Shown: positions 7,953-17,567, counted from the first letter of the stretch. The stretch is 64,000 nt of DNA from Actinocorallia herbida (GCF_003751225.1 NZ_RJKE01000001.1:2232001-2296000), one strand, 5' to 3'. Numbers and translations are program-made. The notes: generated from the letters alone by a model not told the origin.

Positions 7953-8798
7953 TCAGAGCAGACCGCGGTACTGGACGCCCGGGGTCACGACGGCCGGGGC
8001 GAGCAGCTCCGAGACCGTGGCGAAGACATAGCCGCGCTTCTTGAGCTCCGCGACGATCCGCGGCACCGCCCGCACGCTGTCCCGCTTGATGTCGTGCAGG
8101 AGCACGATCTCGCCCGGCTGGACCTCCTTCAGCACCTTCGCGGCGACCGCGTCGCGCGACAGGCCGCGCCAGTCCTGCGGATCGATCGTCCAGGTGACCT
8201 CCGGCAGCCCGAGCGCCTCCAGCTCCTTGGCCACCTTCCGGTCGCTCGACCCGTACGGCGGCCGCATGACCGACGGGCGCACCCCGGCGACCTGGCGGAC
8301 GAGATCTGACGTCCGGGTCAGCTCCGACCGCACGGCCGCGGCGTCCAGCCGGGTGAGGTCGCGGTGGTCCCAGGTGTGGTTCCCGATCTGGTGCCCCGCC
8401 TCGGCCGTCGCGCGCAGCACGTCGGGATTCTCGGCGACCTTCTCGCCCAGCACGAAGAAGGTCGCCCTGACCTTCTCGTCCTTCAGCGTCTTCAGCAGTT
8501 CCGCGGTGTAGGGGCCGGGGCCGTCGTCGAACGTCAGCGCGACGCACTTGGCCACCGCGCAGTCGTGCGGATAGGCGTCGGTGCGGGGGAGGCCGCGGCG
8601 CGCCTCGGCGTCCGCGGCGATCACCGGGACCACCGACCTGCCCCCGGCGCCCGGGGCCGGGCCCTCCGGCAGCAGGTGGACGTCGCCGACGACCGCGACG
8701 ACGCCGAGCCCCGCCATCCCGATGGCCACACTCGCCCCGAGCACGAGCACCGCCACCAGCGCGAGCGCGGCCGTCACCGCCACCGCGAGCTTCCTCAT
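7953..8798 (-). CDS. polysaccharide deacetylase (NodB homology), membrane-anchored or secreted
   Basis: A 281-aa protein with a hydrophobic N-terminal signal/anchor (residues 4-36) and a carbohydrate esterase 4 domain. All five NodB motifs are visible: TFDDGP (89-94), HTWDH (141-145, metal ligands), RPPYG (179-183), DPQDW (206-210) and LLHD (233-236). It should remove acetyl groups from GlcNAc or MurNAc in peptidoglycan or another wall glycan outside the membrane. It is followed by its own terminator and preceded by a divergent gap with the SulP gene. Confidence 0.9.
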   Translation of the reverse strand: MRKLAVAVTAALALVAVLVLGASVAIGMAGLGVVAVVGDVHLLPEGPAPGAGGRSVVPVIAADAEARRGLPRTDAYPHDCAVAKCVALTFDDGPGPYTAELLKTLKDEKVRATFFVLGEKVAENPDVLRATAEAGHQIGNHTWDHRDLTRLDAAAVRSELTRTSDLVRQVAGVRPSVMRPPYGSSDRKVAKELEALGLPEVTWTIDPQDWRGLSRDAVAAKVLKEVQPGEIVLLHDIKRDSVRAVPRIVAELKKRGYVFATVSELLAPAVVTPGVQYRGLL

Positions 8799-8929
8799 CT
8801 ACCGCCCCCGAACGCCCAATGAAGATCGTTTGCAGGACGGACACTGCCCGATGCCGGGCCTGGAAAACCAGGCGGCGCGCGCGGGTCGGCCGGGTGTCCG
8901 AAAGGCCGGGTATTTGGGATGATCGCCGG

Positions 8930-10588
8930 ATGTCGCAGTGGTGGCGGGGATACCGCCGGGAATGGCTCCGGGGCGACGCCGCCGCGGGCGTGACCGTCGC
9001 GGCGTACCTCGTTCCGCAGGTCATGGCCTATGCGGCGGTGGCCGGCCTGCCGCCCGTCGCGGGCCTGTGGGCGATGCTCCCCGCGCTCGTCGCCTACGCG
9101 CTCTTCGGGTCGTCCGAAAGGCTCTCGGTCGGCCCCGAGGCGACCACCGCGCTGATGACCGCGGTCGTCATCGGGCCCCTGGCCGGCGGGGATCCGGCGC
9201 GCTACGCGGCCCTCGCCGCGGGGCTCGCCCTGTGCACCGGCCTCCTCGCGTTCGCCGCCCGGCTGCTGCGGCTCGGGTTCGTCGCCGACCTGCTCTCCCA
9301 CCCGATCCTCGTCGGCTACCTCGCGGGCGTCGCCGTCGTCATGGTCTCCGGGCAGCTCTCCCGCGTCACCGGGGTCCCGGTCGAGGGCCAGGGCGTCGTC
9401 GCCGAGGTCGTCTCCTTCGCCGGGAACATCACCCAGGTCCACCCGGGCACCCTCGCGCTGTCCCTGACCTGCCTCGGGTTCCTCTTCGCCCTCCAGCGGT
9501 GGCGGCCGCACTGGCCGGGGCCGCTGCTCGCGGTCCTGCTCGCCGCCGGGGCCGTCGCCGTCTTCGCCCTGGACGAGCGGGGCATCGCCGTCGTCGGGGA
9601 GGTCCCGGCCGGGCTGCCCGCCCCCTCCCTGCCCGACCTCTCCGACGCCGCGGTCCTGCTGCCCGCCGCGCTCGGCGTCCTGCTGGTCTCCTTCACCGAC
9701 ACGATGCTCACCGCCCGCGCCTTCGAGACGCCCGGCGGCAGGCGCGCGGACGGCAACGCCGAACTCGTCGCGCTCGGCGCCGCCAACGCCGGGGCCGGGC
9801 TCTTCCAGGGCTTCCCGGTGAGCAGCAGCGGCAGCCGCACCGCGCTCGCCGCCGCCGCCGGCGCCCGCACCCAGGCGTTCTCCCTGGTGGCGCTCGCCTG
9901 CGTCGGCGCCGTGCTGCTGGTGCTGAACCCGCTGCTCGCGGCCTTCCCCAAGGCCGCGCTCGGCGCGCTCGTCGTCTACGCCGCGGCCCGGCTCGTCGAC
10001 CTCGCCGGGTTCCGCAGGCTCGCCGCGTTCCGGCGCAGCGAACTGCTGCTCGCGCTCTCGGCGGTCGCGGGCGTGCTCTTCCTCGACGTGCTCTACGGCA
10101 TCCTCGTCGCCATCGGGCTCTCGGTGCTCGACCTGCTGCGCCGGGTGGCCCGCCCGCGCGCCGCGGTCCTCGGCAAGGTGCCCGGACTCGCCGGGATGCA
10201 CGACGTCGCGGACTTCCCCGACGCGGAGACGGTGCCCGGCCTCGTCGTCTACCGGTACGACTCGCCGCTGTTCTTCGCCAACGCCGAGGACTTCCGCCGC
10301 CGCGCGCTGGCCGCCGCCGACGCCCCCGCGGAGCGGCCCGCCTGGTTCCTGCTCAACGCCGAGGCGATCATCGAGGTCGACAGCACGGCCCTGGAGGCGC
10401 TCGGCGACCTCGCCGCCGACCTGGCGCGGCGCGGCATCGTGCTGGCCCTCGCGCACGTCAAGCAGGACCTGCTCGGCGACCTCCGCAGGTTCGGGCTGCT
10501 CGAGGTGATCCCAGCGGACCTGATCTTCCCGACCCTCCCGACCGCCGTCGGCGCCTTCACCGAGCGGACGGCCCGGGACGGCGCCTAA
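8930..10588 (+). CDS. SulP family anion transporter with STAS domain
   Basis: A 552-aa transporter. The N-terminal ~430 residues hold many hydrophobic segments with SulP hallmarks (VAAYLVPQVMAYAAVAGLPP near the start, then SVGPEATTALMTA). The C-terminus (from about residue 440) is a STAS domain with the conserved FANAEDFRRR and VDSTALEAL loop. It moves sulfate, bicarbonate or a related anion. The ATG at 8930 starts directly at the first helix; the longer in-frame extension crosses the divergent promoter. It converges on ppk2, with a 4-bp overlap of stop codons (CTAA). Confidence 0.88.
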   Translation: MSQWWRGYRREWLRGDAAAGVTVAAYLVPQVMAYAAVAGLPPVAGLWAMLPALVAYALFGSSERLSVGPEATTALMTAVVIGPLAGGDPARYAALAAGLALCTGLLAFAARLLRLGFVADLLSHPILVGYLAGVAVVMVSGQLSRVTGVPVEGQGVVAEVVSFAGNITQVHPGTLALSLTCLGFLFALQRWRPHWPGPLLAVLLAAGAVAVFALDERGIAVVGEVPAGLPAPSLPDLSDAAVLLPAALGVLLVSFTDTMLTARAFETPGGRRADGNAELVALGAANAGAGLFQGFPVSSSGSRTALAAAAGARTQAFSLVALACVGAVLLVLNPLLAAFPKAALGALVVYAAARLVDLAGFRRLAAFRRSELLLALSAVAGVLFLDVLYGILVAIGLSVLDLLRRVARPRAAVLGKVPGLAGMHDVADFPDAETVPGLVVYRYDSPLFFANAEDFRRRALAAADAPAERPAWFLLNAEAIIEVDSTALEALGDLAADLARRGIVLALAHVKQDLLGDLRRFGLLEVIPADLIFPTLPTAVGAFTERTARDGA

Positions 10589-11376
10589 TCGAGTTCGCGG
10601 CTCGCGTCGGGGACGACCGTGGTCTGCCGGGGCGGCCGGACGTACCCCGTAGGGGCGGGCCGCTTCGGCATCTCGATCTGCGGCGAAGGCACCTCGTAGT
10701 AGGGGATCGTCGAGAGCAGGTGGGAGATCATGTTGATCCGCGCCCGCTTCTTGTCGTCGCTCTCGACCTCGTACCAGGGCGCCTCGGGGATGTCGGTGTA
10801 GAGCATCATCTGGTCCTTGGCCTGGGAGTACTCCTCCCAGCGGGTGATCGACTCGAGGTCCATCGGGGACAGCTTCCAGCGCCGCATCGGATCATCGAGA
10901 CGCGACTCGAAGCGCTTCTGCTGCTCGGCGTCGCTCACCGAGAACCAGTACTTGCGCAGCAGGATGCCGTCCTCGACCAGCAGCCGCTCGAAGATCGGGC
11001 ACTGGTGCAGGAAGCGCGAGTACTCCTCGTGCGTGCAGAAGCCCATGACGTGCTCGACGCCCGCCCGGTTGTACCAGCTCCGGTCGAACAGGACGATCTC
11101 CCCGGCGGCGGGCAGCTCGGCCGCGTACCGCTGGAAGTACCACTCGGTGCGCTGGCGGTCCGTGGGCTTGGGCAGCGCCGCGATCCGGGCGACCCGGGGA
11201 CTCAGGTACTCGGTGACCCGCTTGATCGCGCCGCCCTTGCCCGCGGCGTCGCGGCCCTCGAAGACGATCACGACCCGCTCGCCCTCGGCCTTCACCCACT
11301 CCTGGAGCTTCACGAGTTCGGCCTGGAGCCGGAGGATCTCGCGGTCGTACGTCTCACGCGGGAGCTTCTTCGCCAT
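10585..11376 (-). CDS. ppk2: polyphosphate kinase 2 family protein
   Basis: A 263-aa single-domain PPK2. Walker A is GRDAAGKGG and Walker B is FDRSWYNRAGVEHV, followed by the lid residues and the DPMRRWKLSPMD segment typical of PPK2. These cytosolic enzymes transfer phosphate between polyphosphate and nucleotides. Start at MAKKLPRETYDRE (11376) is preferred; the 32-residue upstream extension is unlike the family. The subclass (AMP, ADP or dual) cannot be set from the motifs alone. Confidence 0.92.
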   Translation of the reverse strand: MAKKLPRETYDREILRLQAELVKLQEWVKAEGERVVIVFEGRDAAGKGGAIKRVTEYLSPRVARIAALPKPTDRQRTEWYFQRYAAELPAAGEIVLFDRSWYNRAGVEHVMGFCTHEEYSRFLHQCPIFERLLVEDGILLRKYWFSVSDAEQQKRFESRLDDPMRRWKLSPMDLESITRWEEYSQAKDQMMLYTDIPEAPWYEVESDDKKRARINMISHLLSTIPYYEVPSPQIEMPKRPAPTGYVRPPRQTTVVPDASRELD

Positions 11377-11525
11377 GATCCCCATTATCGGCATACGGAT
11401 GGGACGGTCGGGGACGGAGGCCGTCCAAGATCCGGTCCTTTTGTGACGCTTTGGTGGAGCATTGCGCCACAAGTGGTGATGTAACGACTACGCTTTGCGT
11501 AGGGCGGGCGGTCGAGGGGAGAGGC

Positions 11526-12023
11526 ATGCGGAGCGCGAGACTGGCGATGAGCCTCTTGGCCCTCGCCGGGGGGATCGAACTCGTGCTCGCCTGCGTGAGC
11601 TACGTCGTCCTGCCCATGGACGACGTCACGGGCCCGCCGACCCCCGGCACCGGCATCGAGTTCGGCTCGGCGATGTTCGCCTACCTCGTCCTGCTGGCCT
11701 GGGGCACCGTCAACGCCGCGGTGCTGGTCCTCTCCGCGGTCTACGGCCTCGCCGTCCACCGGGACGCCGCGCGCTGGAGGCGGGCGCAGCGCCGCGTCCT
11801 CCTGGCCTGCCTGATCGGCGCCCTCATCTGCGTGGCCGGGGCGCTGGCCGGCTACCGCGGCACGACGGCCATCCCGCCCGAATCGGTCGGACCGTCCCTC
11901 ATACATGTCATCGTCTACAGCGGGATCGCGTTCTTCGTCATGCTCTGCCTGCTCGCCCACGACCGGGTCCACGACCGGGCCGGGGGCCTCGCGGTGGAGC
12001 CCGGCGCAGGTGGGCGCGGCTGA
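11526..12023 (+). CDS. four-TM membrane protein of unknown function
   Basis: A 165-aa protein with about four hydrophobic segments: residues ~5-30, ~46-72, ~88-108 and ~128-148. A basic stretch (HRDAARWRRAQRR) between TM2 and TM3 would face the cytoplasm. I do not recognise a family. The start ATG has a good ribosome site (GAGGGGAGAGG) ahead of it. It precedes the CDP-alcohol phosphatidyltransferase gene by about 150 bp. Confidence 0.65.
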   Translation: MRSARLAMSLLALAGGIELVLACVSYVVLPMDDVTGPPTPGTGIEFGSAMFAYLVLLAWGTVNAAVLVLSAVYGLAVHRDAARWRRAQRRVLLACLIGALICVAGALAGYRGTTAIPPESVGPSLIHVIVYSGIAFFVMLCLLAHDRVHDRAGGLAVEPGAGGRG

Positions 12024-12170
12024 CCCGCCGTCGGGCGCCCTCCGACTGGCGAGTTGACGGCCCGGTGAATGTGAAGTGTGTCATACCTGCCATCATCGGC
12101 ACGCTGGAGCGATCCAGTCAGGGGGCTTCGATCAACCGCCCGGTAAGGTCGGTTCAGGAGGTGGGACGTC

Positions 12171-12779
12171 TTGGTGGAGACGAGGGACCGGATCTTCACG
12201 GTGCCGAACGCGCTGAGTCTCGCCCGTCTTCTGGGAGTTCCGCTCTTCTTCTGGCTGGTCCTCGCCGAGAACGACGGATGGGCCATCGGCCTGCTCGTCC
12301 TGGCGGGGCTGTCGGACTGGGCGGACGGCAAACTCGCCAGGGCCCTCAACCAGACCAGCCGGCTCGGCACCCTGCTCGACCCCGCCGCCGACCGGCTCTA
12401 CATCCTCGCCACGCTCGTCGGCCTCACCGTCCGGGGGATCATCCCCTGGTGGCTGGTCGCGGGCCTCGCCGCACGCGAGGTCTACATGGGCCTGGTCCTC
12501 GTCGTCGTCAAACGGCACGGCTGGACCGGCCTGCCGGTGCACCTCGTCGGCAAGGCCGCGACCATGTGCCTCCTCTACTCCTTCCCCCTGCTCCTGTGGG
12601 GGGACCACGACGGCGCCGCGGCGACCGCCGCGCGCGTCGTCGGATGGGCGTGGGCCCTCTGGGGCACCGCGCTCTACTGGTGGGCCGCCGTCCTTTACAC
12701 CCAACAGGCACGACAACTCATCCGAGCGCTGCCCCCCCGAGCGGGCGCCGAGAACGAGGGAGTCGCACCAGCCCCATGA
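12171..12779 (+). CDS. CDP-alcohol phosphatidyltransferase family protein
   Basis: A 202-aa membrane enzyme with the full CAPT signature: DWADGKLAR, then eight residues, then GTLLDPAADR, which carries the metal-binding aspartates. It joins a CDP-diacylglycerol-derived phosphatidyl group to an alcohol acceptor. The acceptor (inositol phosphate, glycerol phosphate or other) is not clear. The start is TTG 12171 or GTG 12174; AGGAGGT at 12156-12162 fits either. The stop overlaps the next start (ATGA), coupling it to the nucleotidyltransferase/phosphomannomutase fusion. Confidence 0.88.
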   Translation: MVETRDRIFTVPNALSLARLLGVPLFFWLVLAENDGWAIGLLVLAGLSDWADGKLARALNQTSRLGTLLDPAADRLYILATLVGLTVRGIIPWWLVAGLAAREVYMGLVLVVVKRHGWTGLPVHLVGKAATMCLLYSFPLLLWGDHDGAAATAARVVGWAWALWGTALYWWAAVLYTQQARQLIRALPPRAGAENEGVAPAP

Positions 12780-15274
12780 AGGCCGTCGTGATGGCCGGAG
12801 GCGAGGGGACGCGACTGCGTCCCATGACCGCCAACCAGCCCAAGCCTCTGCTCCCCGTCATCAACCGACCGATCATGGAGCACGTGCTGCGGCTCCTGAA
12901 ACGGCACGGCTTCACCGAGACCGTCGTCACCGTCCAGTTCCTCGCCGCGCTGATCCGCAACTACTTCGGCGACGGCGAAGAACTCGGCATGAGCCTCCAG
13001 TACGCCACCGAAGAGATCCCGCTGGGCACCGCGGGCAGCGTCAAGAACGCCGAGGACGCGCTCAAGGACGACCGCTTCCTGGTCATCTCCGGCGACGCGC
13101 TCACCGACATCGACCTCACCGACATGGTGCGGTTCCACAAGGAGAACGGCGCCCTGGTGACCATCGGGCTCAAGCGGGTGCCCAACCCGCTGGAGTTCGG
13201 CATCATCATCGTCGACGACGAGGGCCGCATCCAGCGCTTCCTGGAGAAGCCGACCTGGGGCCAGGTGTTCTCCGACACCGTCAACACCGGCATCTACGTC
13301 ATGGAGCCCGAGGTCCTGGAGCGCGTCGCCCCCGGCGAGAGCGTCGACTGGTCCTCCGACGTCTTCCCCCGGCTCCTCGCCGAAGGCGCCCCCCTGTTCG
13401 GCTACGTCGCCGACTGCTACTGGGAGGACGTCGGCACCCACGAGAGCTACCTCAAGGCCCAGGCCGACATGCTTTCCGGCAAGGTCGACGTGGAGATGGA
13501 CGGGTTCGAGGTCTCCCCGGGCGTCTGGGTGGCCGAAGGCGCCGAGGTCGATCCCGGGGCCGTCCTCAAGGGCCCGCTCTACATCGGCGACTACGCCAAG
13601 GTCGAGGCCGGGACGGAACTGCGCGAGTACACCGTGCTCGGCAGCAACGTCGTGGTCAAGGAGGGCGCCTTCCTGCACAGGGCCGTCGTCCACGACAACG
13701 TCTTCGTCGGCCCGTCCACGAACCTCCGCGGCTGCGTCATCGGCAAGAACACCGACATCATGGCCGGAGCGCGGGTCGAGGAGAACGGGATCGTCGGCGA
13801 CGAGTGCGTCATCGAGGCCGAGGCGTACCTGGCCCACGGCGTCAAGGTCTACCCGTTCAAGACCATCGAGGCGGGGGCCGTGGTGAACACCTCGGTCATC
13901 TGGGAGTCGCGCGGCCAGCGCAACCTGTTCGGCCCGCGCGGCGTCTCCGGGCTGATCAACGTCGAGATCACCCCCGAACTCGCCGTCCGGCTGACCAGCG
14001 CCTACGCCACGAGCCTCAAGAAGGGCGCCACCGTCATCACCGCGCGCGACGCCTCCCGCGCCGCGCGCACGCTCAAACGCGCCGTCATCGCCGCGCTGAC
14101 GGCCGGCGCGATCAACGTCGAGGACCTCGAGGCGTGCGCGCTGCCCGTGGCCCGCTTCGAGACCGCCCGGGAGGACTGCGCGGGCGGCATCGTGATCAGG
14201 ACCACCCTGGGCGACCCGGAGAGCGTGGACATCCTGTTCCTGGACGAGACGGGCGCCGACCTCTCCCAGGGCGCCCAGCGCAAGCTGGAGCGGGTCTTCG
14301 GCCGCCAGGAGTTCCGCCGCGCCTTCCCCGGGGAGATCGCGGAGCTCAGCTACCCCACCCGCACCGTCGAGGGCTACAGCCGCGACCTCGTCCGCCAGAT
14401 GGACATGTCCGGCATCGACGAGGCGGGGCTCAAGATCGTCGTCGACTGCGCGGGCGGCGTCACCGCGAACGTCCTGCCGATCCTGCTCACCAAGGTCGGC
14501 GTCGACGTCCTCACCCTCAACAACCGCCTCGACGAGCTGAACCCGACCGAGACCCCGGCCACCCGGGAGAAGGCGCTCGCCGCGATGGGCGCGATCGTCT
14601 CGTCCTCGGGCGCGGCCTTCGGCGTCAGGTTCGACCCGGTGGGGGAGCGGATCAGCCTGGTCGACGAGAAGGGCGACCCGATCTCCGACGACCGGGCCCT
14701 GCTCGTCCTGCTCGACCTCGTGGCGGCCGAGCGGCGCTCCGGCACGGTCGCGCTGCCCGTGACCACCACGCGGGTCGCCGAACGCGTCTGCGCGGCGCAC
14801 GGCGTCCGGGTGCGGTGGACCACCACCCACCAGGACGTGCTGACCAAGGCGGCGGCCGATCCCGAGGTGATCTTCGCCGGCGACGGCCGCGGCGGGTTCG
14901 TCTTCCCCGAGTTCAGCCACACCGTGGACGGCGTCGCCGCGTTCGTCAGGCTCACCGGCCTGGTCGCGCGGACCCGCATGACGCTCTCCCAGATCGACGA
15001 GCGGATCCCCGACGCGCACCTGCTGCGCGCCTCGGTGCCCACCCCGTGGGCGGCCAAGGGCAGCGTCATGCGGCACGTGGTCGAGGCCGCGGGGGACCGG
15101 ACCGTCGACACCACCGACGGCGTCCGGGTGGTGGAGGCGGACGGGCGGTGGGCGCTGGTCCTGCCCGATCCCGCCGAAGCCGTCACGCACCTGTGGGCCG
15201 AAGGCCCCGACGACGCGGCCGCCCGCACCCTCCTGGAGGAGTGGGTGGCGGTCGTAGAGGCCGCCGGAAGCTGA
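12776..15274 (+). CDS. NDP-sugar pyrophosphorylase / phosphomannomutase-like fusion
   Basis: An 832-aa fusion. Residues 1-~235 are a sugar-1-phosphate nucleotidyltransferase (GGEGTRLRPMT, then EKPTWGQ and the GDALTDID metal site). Residues ~250-370 are left-handed beta-helix repeats, and ~375-830 have a phosphohexomutase fold. Such fusions are annotated mannose-1-phosphate guanylyltransferase/phosphomannomutase in actinobacteria. The mutase half looks inactive. No TASHNP phosphoserine loop is seen (near residue 470 it reads IRTTLGDPESVD). The DxDxDR metal loop is replaced by FDPVGERI (~616) and the GExSGH sugar loop by GDGRGGFVF (~700). It may be structural or regulatory. The gene is translationally coupled to the CAPT gene. 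Confidence 0.85.
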   Translation: MKAVVMAGGEGTRLRPMTANQPKPLLPVINRPIMEHVLRLLKRHGFTETVVTVQFLAALIRNYFGDGEELGMSLQYATEEIPLGTAGSVKNAEDALKDDRFLVISGDALTDIDLTDMVRFHKENGALVTIGLKRVPNPLEFGIIIVDDEGRIQRFLEKPTWGQVFSDTVNTGIYVMEPEVLERVAPGESVDWSSDVFPRLLAEGAPLFGYVADCYWEDVGTHESYLKAQADMLSGKVDVEMDGFEVSPGVWVAEGAEVDPGAVLKGPLYIGDYAKVEAGTELREYTVLGSNVVVKEGAFLHRAVVHDNVFVGPSTNLRGCVIGKNTDIMAGARVEENGIVGDECVIEAEAYLAHGVKVYPFKTIEAGAVVNTSVIWESRGQRNLFGPRGVSGLINVEITPELAVRLTSAYATSLKKGATVITARDASRAARTLKRAVIAALTAGAINVEDLEACALPVARFETAREDCAGGIVIRTTLGDPESVDILFLDETGADLSQGAQRKLERVFGRQEFRRAFPGEIAELSYPTRTVEGYSRDLVRQMDMSGIDEAGLKIVVDCAGGVTANVLPILLTKVGVDVLTLNNRLDELNPTETPATREKALAAMGAIVSSSGAAFGVRFDPVGERISLVDEKGDPISDDRALLVLLDLVAAERRSGTVALPVTTTRVAERVCAAHGVRVRWTTTHQDVLTKAAADPEVIFAGDGRGGFVFPEFSHTVDGVAAFVRLTGLVARTRMTLSQIDERIPDAHLLRASVPTPWAAKGSVMRHVVEAAGDRTVDTTDGVRVVEADGRWALVLPDPAEAVTHLWAEGPDDAAARTLLEEWVAVVEAAGS

Positions 15275-15484
15275 AAATCCCGCCCCCGGGACCGGTAATT
15301 CGATCACCGGGGGCTCCGCGACCGCCGTCCGCGCGGTACGGTCTTCCTGACAGGCTTTCCGGAGGGCCCCACCGCGCGGCGGCGTAGACCGCCGATCATG
15401 GCGGAGGGTAGCGTTCGCCGGTAAGTGTTCTTTGTGGGGCGTGGTCCAGGGGGACCCGCCGAGGGTAGGAGGCCGAGCCGATCG

Positions 15485-16018
15485 ATGCCGAGCGTCTACT
15501 GCACCCAGTGCGGTCACGCCAATCCCGATGGCGCCCGCTTCTGCTCCAACTGCGGCACCCCTCTGGTGCGCAGCGTGCACCCGGCTCCGGAGACCCCCGG
15601 TGAGTCGACCTCGACGATCTCGATCAGCGGGCTGACCGACGGACTGGAGATCCCCGAGGCACCCTCCACCGAGGAGGGCGGCTCCGACCAGCTCAACGTC
15701 GACGCCCTGCCGTTCGGCACCGCACTGCTCGTGGTGCGGCGCGGCCCCAACGCCGGCAGCCGCTTCCTGCTCGACAAGGAGCGCACCTCCGCGGGCCGGC
15801 ACCCCGAGAGCGACATCTTCCTCGACGACGTGACGGTCTCGCGCCGGCACGCCGAGTTCACCCGCCACGGCGGCGGCTTCTCCGTCCGCGACGTGGGCAG
15901 CCTCAACGGCACCTACGTGAACCGCGAGCGGATCGACAGCGTGGCGCTGAACGGCGGGGACGAGGTGCAGATCGGCAAGTTCCGGCTCGTTTTCCTCACC
16001 AACCCACAGCACGGGTGA
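15485..16018 (+). CDS. garA: zinc-ribbon FHA protein, GarA/OdhI homologue
   Basis: A 177-aa signalling protein. The N-terminus is a zinc ribbon (C6, C9, C20, C23). An ESTS stretch at 40-43 takes the place of the ETTS motif phosphorylated in mycobacterial GarA. The FHA domain spans ~95-172 with SAGRHPESDIFLDD, VSRRHAEF and SLNGTYVNR, nearly the same as GarA. GarA/OdhI controls 2-oxoglutarate use (2-oxoglutarate dehydrogenase, glutamate dehydrogenase) according to its phosphorylation by Ser/Thr kinases. The GTAGGAGG ribosome site at ~15465 supports this start. It overlaps the ftsR-like gene, the conserved order in actinobacteria. Confidence 0.9.
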   Translation: MPSVYCTQCGHANPDGARFCSNCGTPLVRSVHPAPETPGESTSTISISGLTDGLEIPEAPSTEEGGSDQLNVDALPFGTALLVVRRGPNAGSRFLLDKERTSAGRHPESDIFLDDVTVSRRHAEFTRHGGGFSVRDVGSLNGTYVNRERIDSVALNGGDEVQIGKFRLVFLTNPQHG

Positions 16019-16677
16019 GCAGCAGCGCCGCCCGGGCGTACATGACGATCGGGGACGTCTTGGCGCGCCTACAGGGCGAGTTCCCGGACGTCACCCCGTC
16101 GAAGATCCGGTTCCTTGAGGCCGAGGGCCTGATCGAGCCGGACCGCACCCCGGCGGGCTACCGCAAGTTCAGCCACGCCGATGTGGAGCGCCTGCGGTTC
16201 ATCCTGGCGGCCCAGCGCGACAGCTATCTGCCGCTGCGGGTGATCAAGGAGCAGCTGGAGTCCAGGCCGCCGCGCACGCTGGTGGCGGCCGACTCCCAGC
16301 CGTCGGCGGAGGTCGCGCTGACCCGCCGCCAGCTCCTGGACGCCACGGGGATCGACGAGTCGCTCCTGGAGGAGCTGGAGGCCTACGGGCTGGTCCGGCG
16401 GAACGCGGGGGGCTTCGGCTCCGAGGCGCTGACGGTGGCCCGCACCGCGGGCCTGCTCGCCCCGTTCGGCCTCGAGGCCCGGCATCTGCGGGTGATCAAG
16501 GCGGCCGCCGAGCGGGAGCTCGACCTCGTCGAGCAGATGATCGCCCCCCTGCTGAAACGGCGCGCCCCCGGCGCGCACGAGGAGGCCGGGCGGACCGCCG
16601 ACGAGCTGTCGGAGCTCGTGCTGGCGCTGCACACCGCGCTCGTGACGGCCGGGCTGCGCGACAGCCTCGGCCGATGA
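16015..16677 (+). CDS. ftsR: MerR family regulator, FtsR homologue
   Basis: A 220-aa MerR-type regulator. The N-terminal winged helix runs ~9-75 (YMTIGDVLARLQ, then TPSKIRFLEAEGLIEPDRT and GYRKFSHADVERLRFI) and a helical C-terminus follows. The position directly after garA (GTG start in a GTGA overlap) matches cg1631/ftsR next to odhI in Corynebacterium, where FtsR activates ftsZ. Naming rests on synteny and motif likeness. Confidence 0.82.
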   Translation: MSSSAARAYMTIGDVLARLQGEFPDVTPSKIRFLEAEGLIEPDRTPAGYRKFSHADVERLRFILAAQRDSYLPLRVIKEQLESRPPRTLVAADSQPSAEVALTRRQLLDATGIDESLLEELEAYGLVRRNAGGFGSEALTVARTAGLLAPFGLEARHLRVIKAAAERELDLVEQMIAPLLKRRAPGAHEEAGRTADELSELVLALHTALVTAGLRDSLGR

Positions 16678-16823
16678 CCCCGGACGTGCTCCTGTGGGCC
16701 CGGCAGCGGGGGGTCCGAGGGCCCGGTCGTGCCGGGGCGCCCCGGCCGGCGGGGCCGGTTCCGCGGAGTCGGTTCCGGAAGGTGTAGTTTGTGACATAGG
16801 ACCGCCTGACGCAGGGAGCCGCC

Positions 16824-17300
16824 GTGAAGCAGATGGAGGTCGTCGGCGTAAGGGTCGAAGTGCCCACCAACCAGCCGATCGTGCTGCTCAAGGAGGTCGG
16901 CGGGGACCGGTATCTGCCCATCTGGATCGGGGCTGTGGAGGCCACCGCCATCGCCGTCGCGCAGTCGGAGAACCAGCCGCCGCCGAGGCCCCTCACCCAC
17001 GATCTGTTCAAGAACGTGATCGAGGCGCTGGGCGTCGCGCTGACGACGGTGAACATCACCGCGCTGCGGGACGGGATCTTCTTCGCCGACCTGGTGTTCT
17101 CCAACGGCACGGAGGTCAGCGCGCGTCCGTCGGACTCGATCGCGCTCGCGCTGCGCACCGGATCGGCGATCTTCGCCAGCGAGGACGTACTGGAGTCGGC
17201 GGGCGTGTCCATGCCCGACGAACAAGAGGACGAGGTGGAGAAGTTCCGGGAGTTCCTGGACAACATCTCCCCCGAGGACTTCGAGAAGGGCGGCGCTTAG
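16824..17300 (+). CDS. bifunctional nuclease family protein (DUF151)
   Basis: A 158-aa protein of the DUF151/BFN family, recognised by PIWIGAVEATAIA, RPLTHDLF and RPSDSIALALRTGS. Plant members have DNase and RNase activity; the bacterial role is not settled. It follows ftsR and precedes another MerR gene, a block conserved across actinobacteria. GTG start at 16824 with GGGAG ahead. Confidence 0.9.
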   Translation: MKQMEVVGVRVEVPTNQPIVLLKEVGGDRYLPIWIGAVEATAIAVAQSENQPPPRPLTHDLFKNVIEALGVALTTVNITALRDGIFFADLVFSNGTEVSARPSDSIALALRTGSAIFASEDVLESAGVSMPDEQEDEVEKFREFLDNISPEDFEKGGA

Positions 17301-17567
17301 GCGCCGTGGAAGTCCCGTGACCTTTCACCGGTCCTGACAGGTGTCATGGCCGTTTCCCACACCCGCGCCCGCGGGTAGGGGAAGAGAGGGAGCGGATACC
17401 AAGTCGTTTGTGCACGTGAAGGCGATACATCCGCCTTGCGACGCGCCGACGGCGAACGTTGACCATGCCCTGACCGGCACCTACCGTGCTGGTGGAGCAC
17501 CCGTGGTGAATTTCCGGCAAACCCCCTTGCCGGGATGACCGCAGGATGACAGAAGCCGGAGGTCCGC

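Noticed and set aside
11495-12775. In-frame extension giving a 1259-aa version of the pyrophosphorylase fusion
   Set aside because: It overlaps two good genes, is low-complexity, and the nucleotidyltransferase domain begins at 12776.
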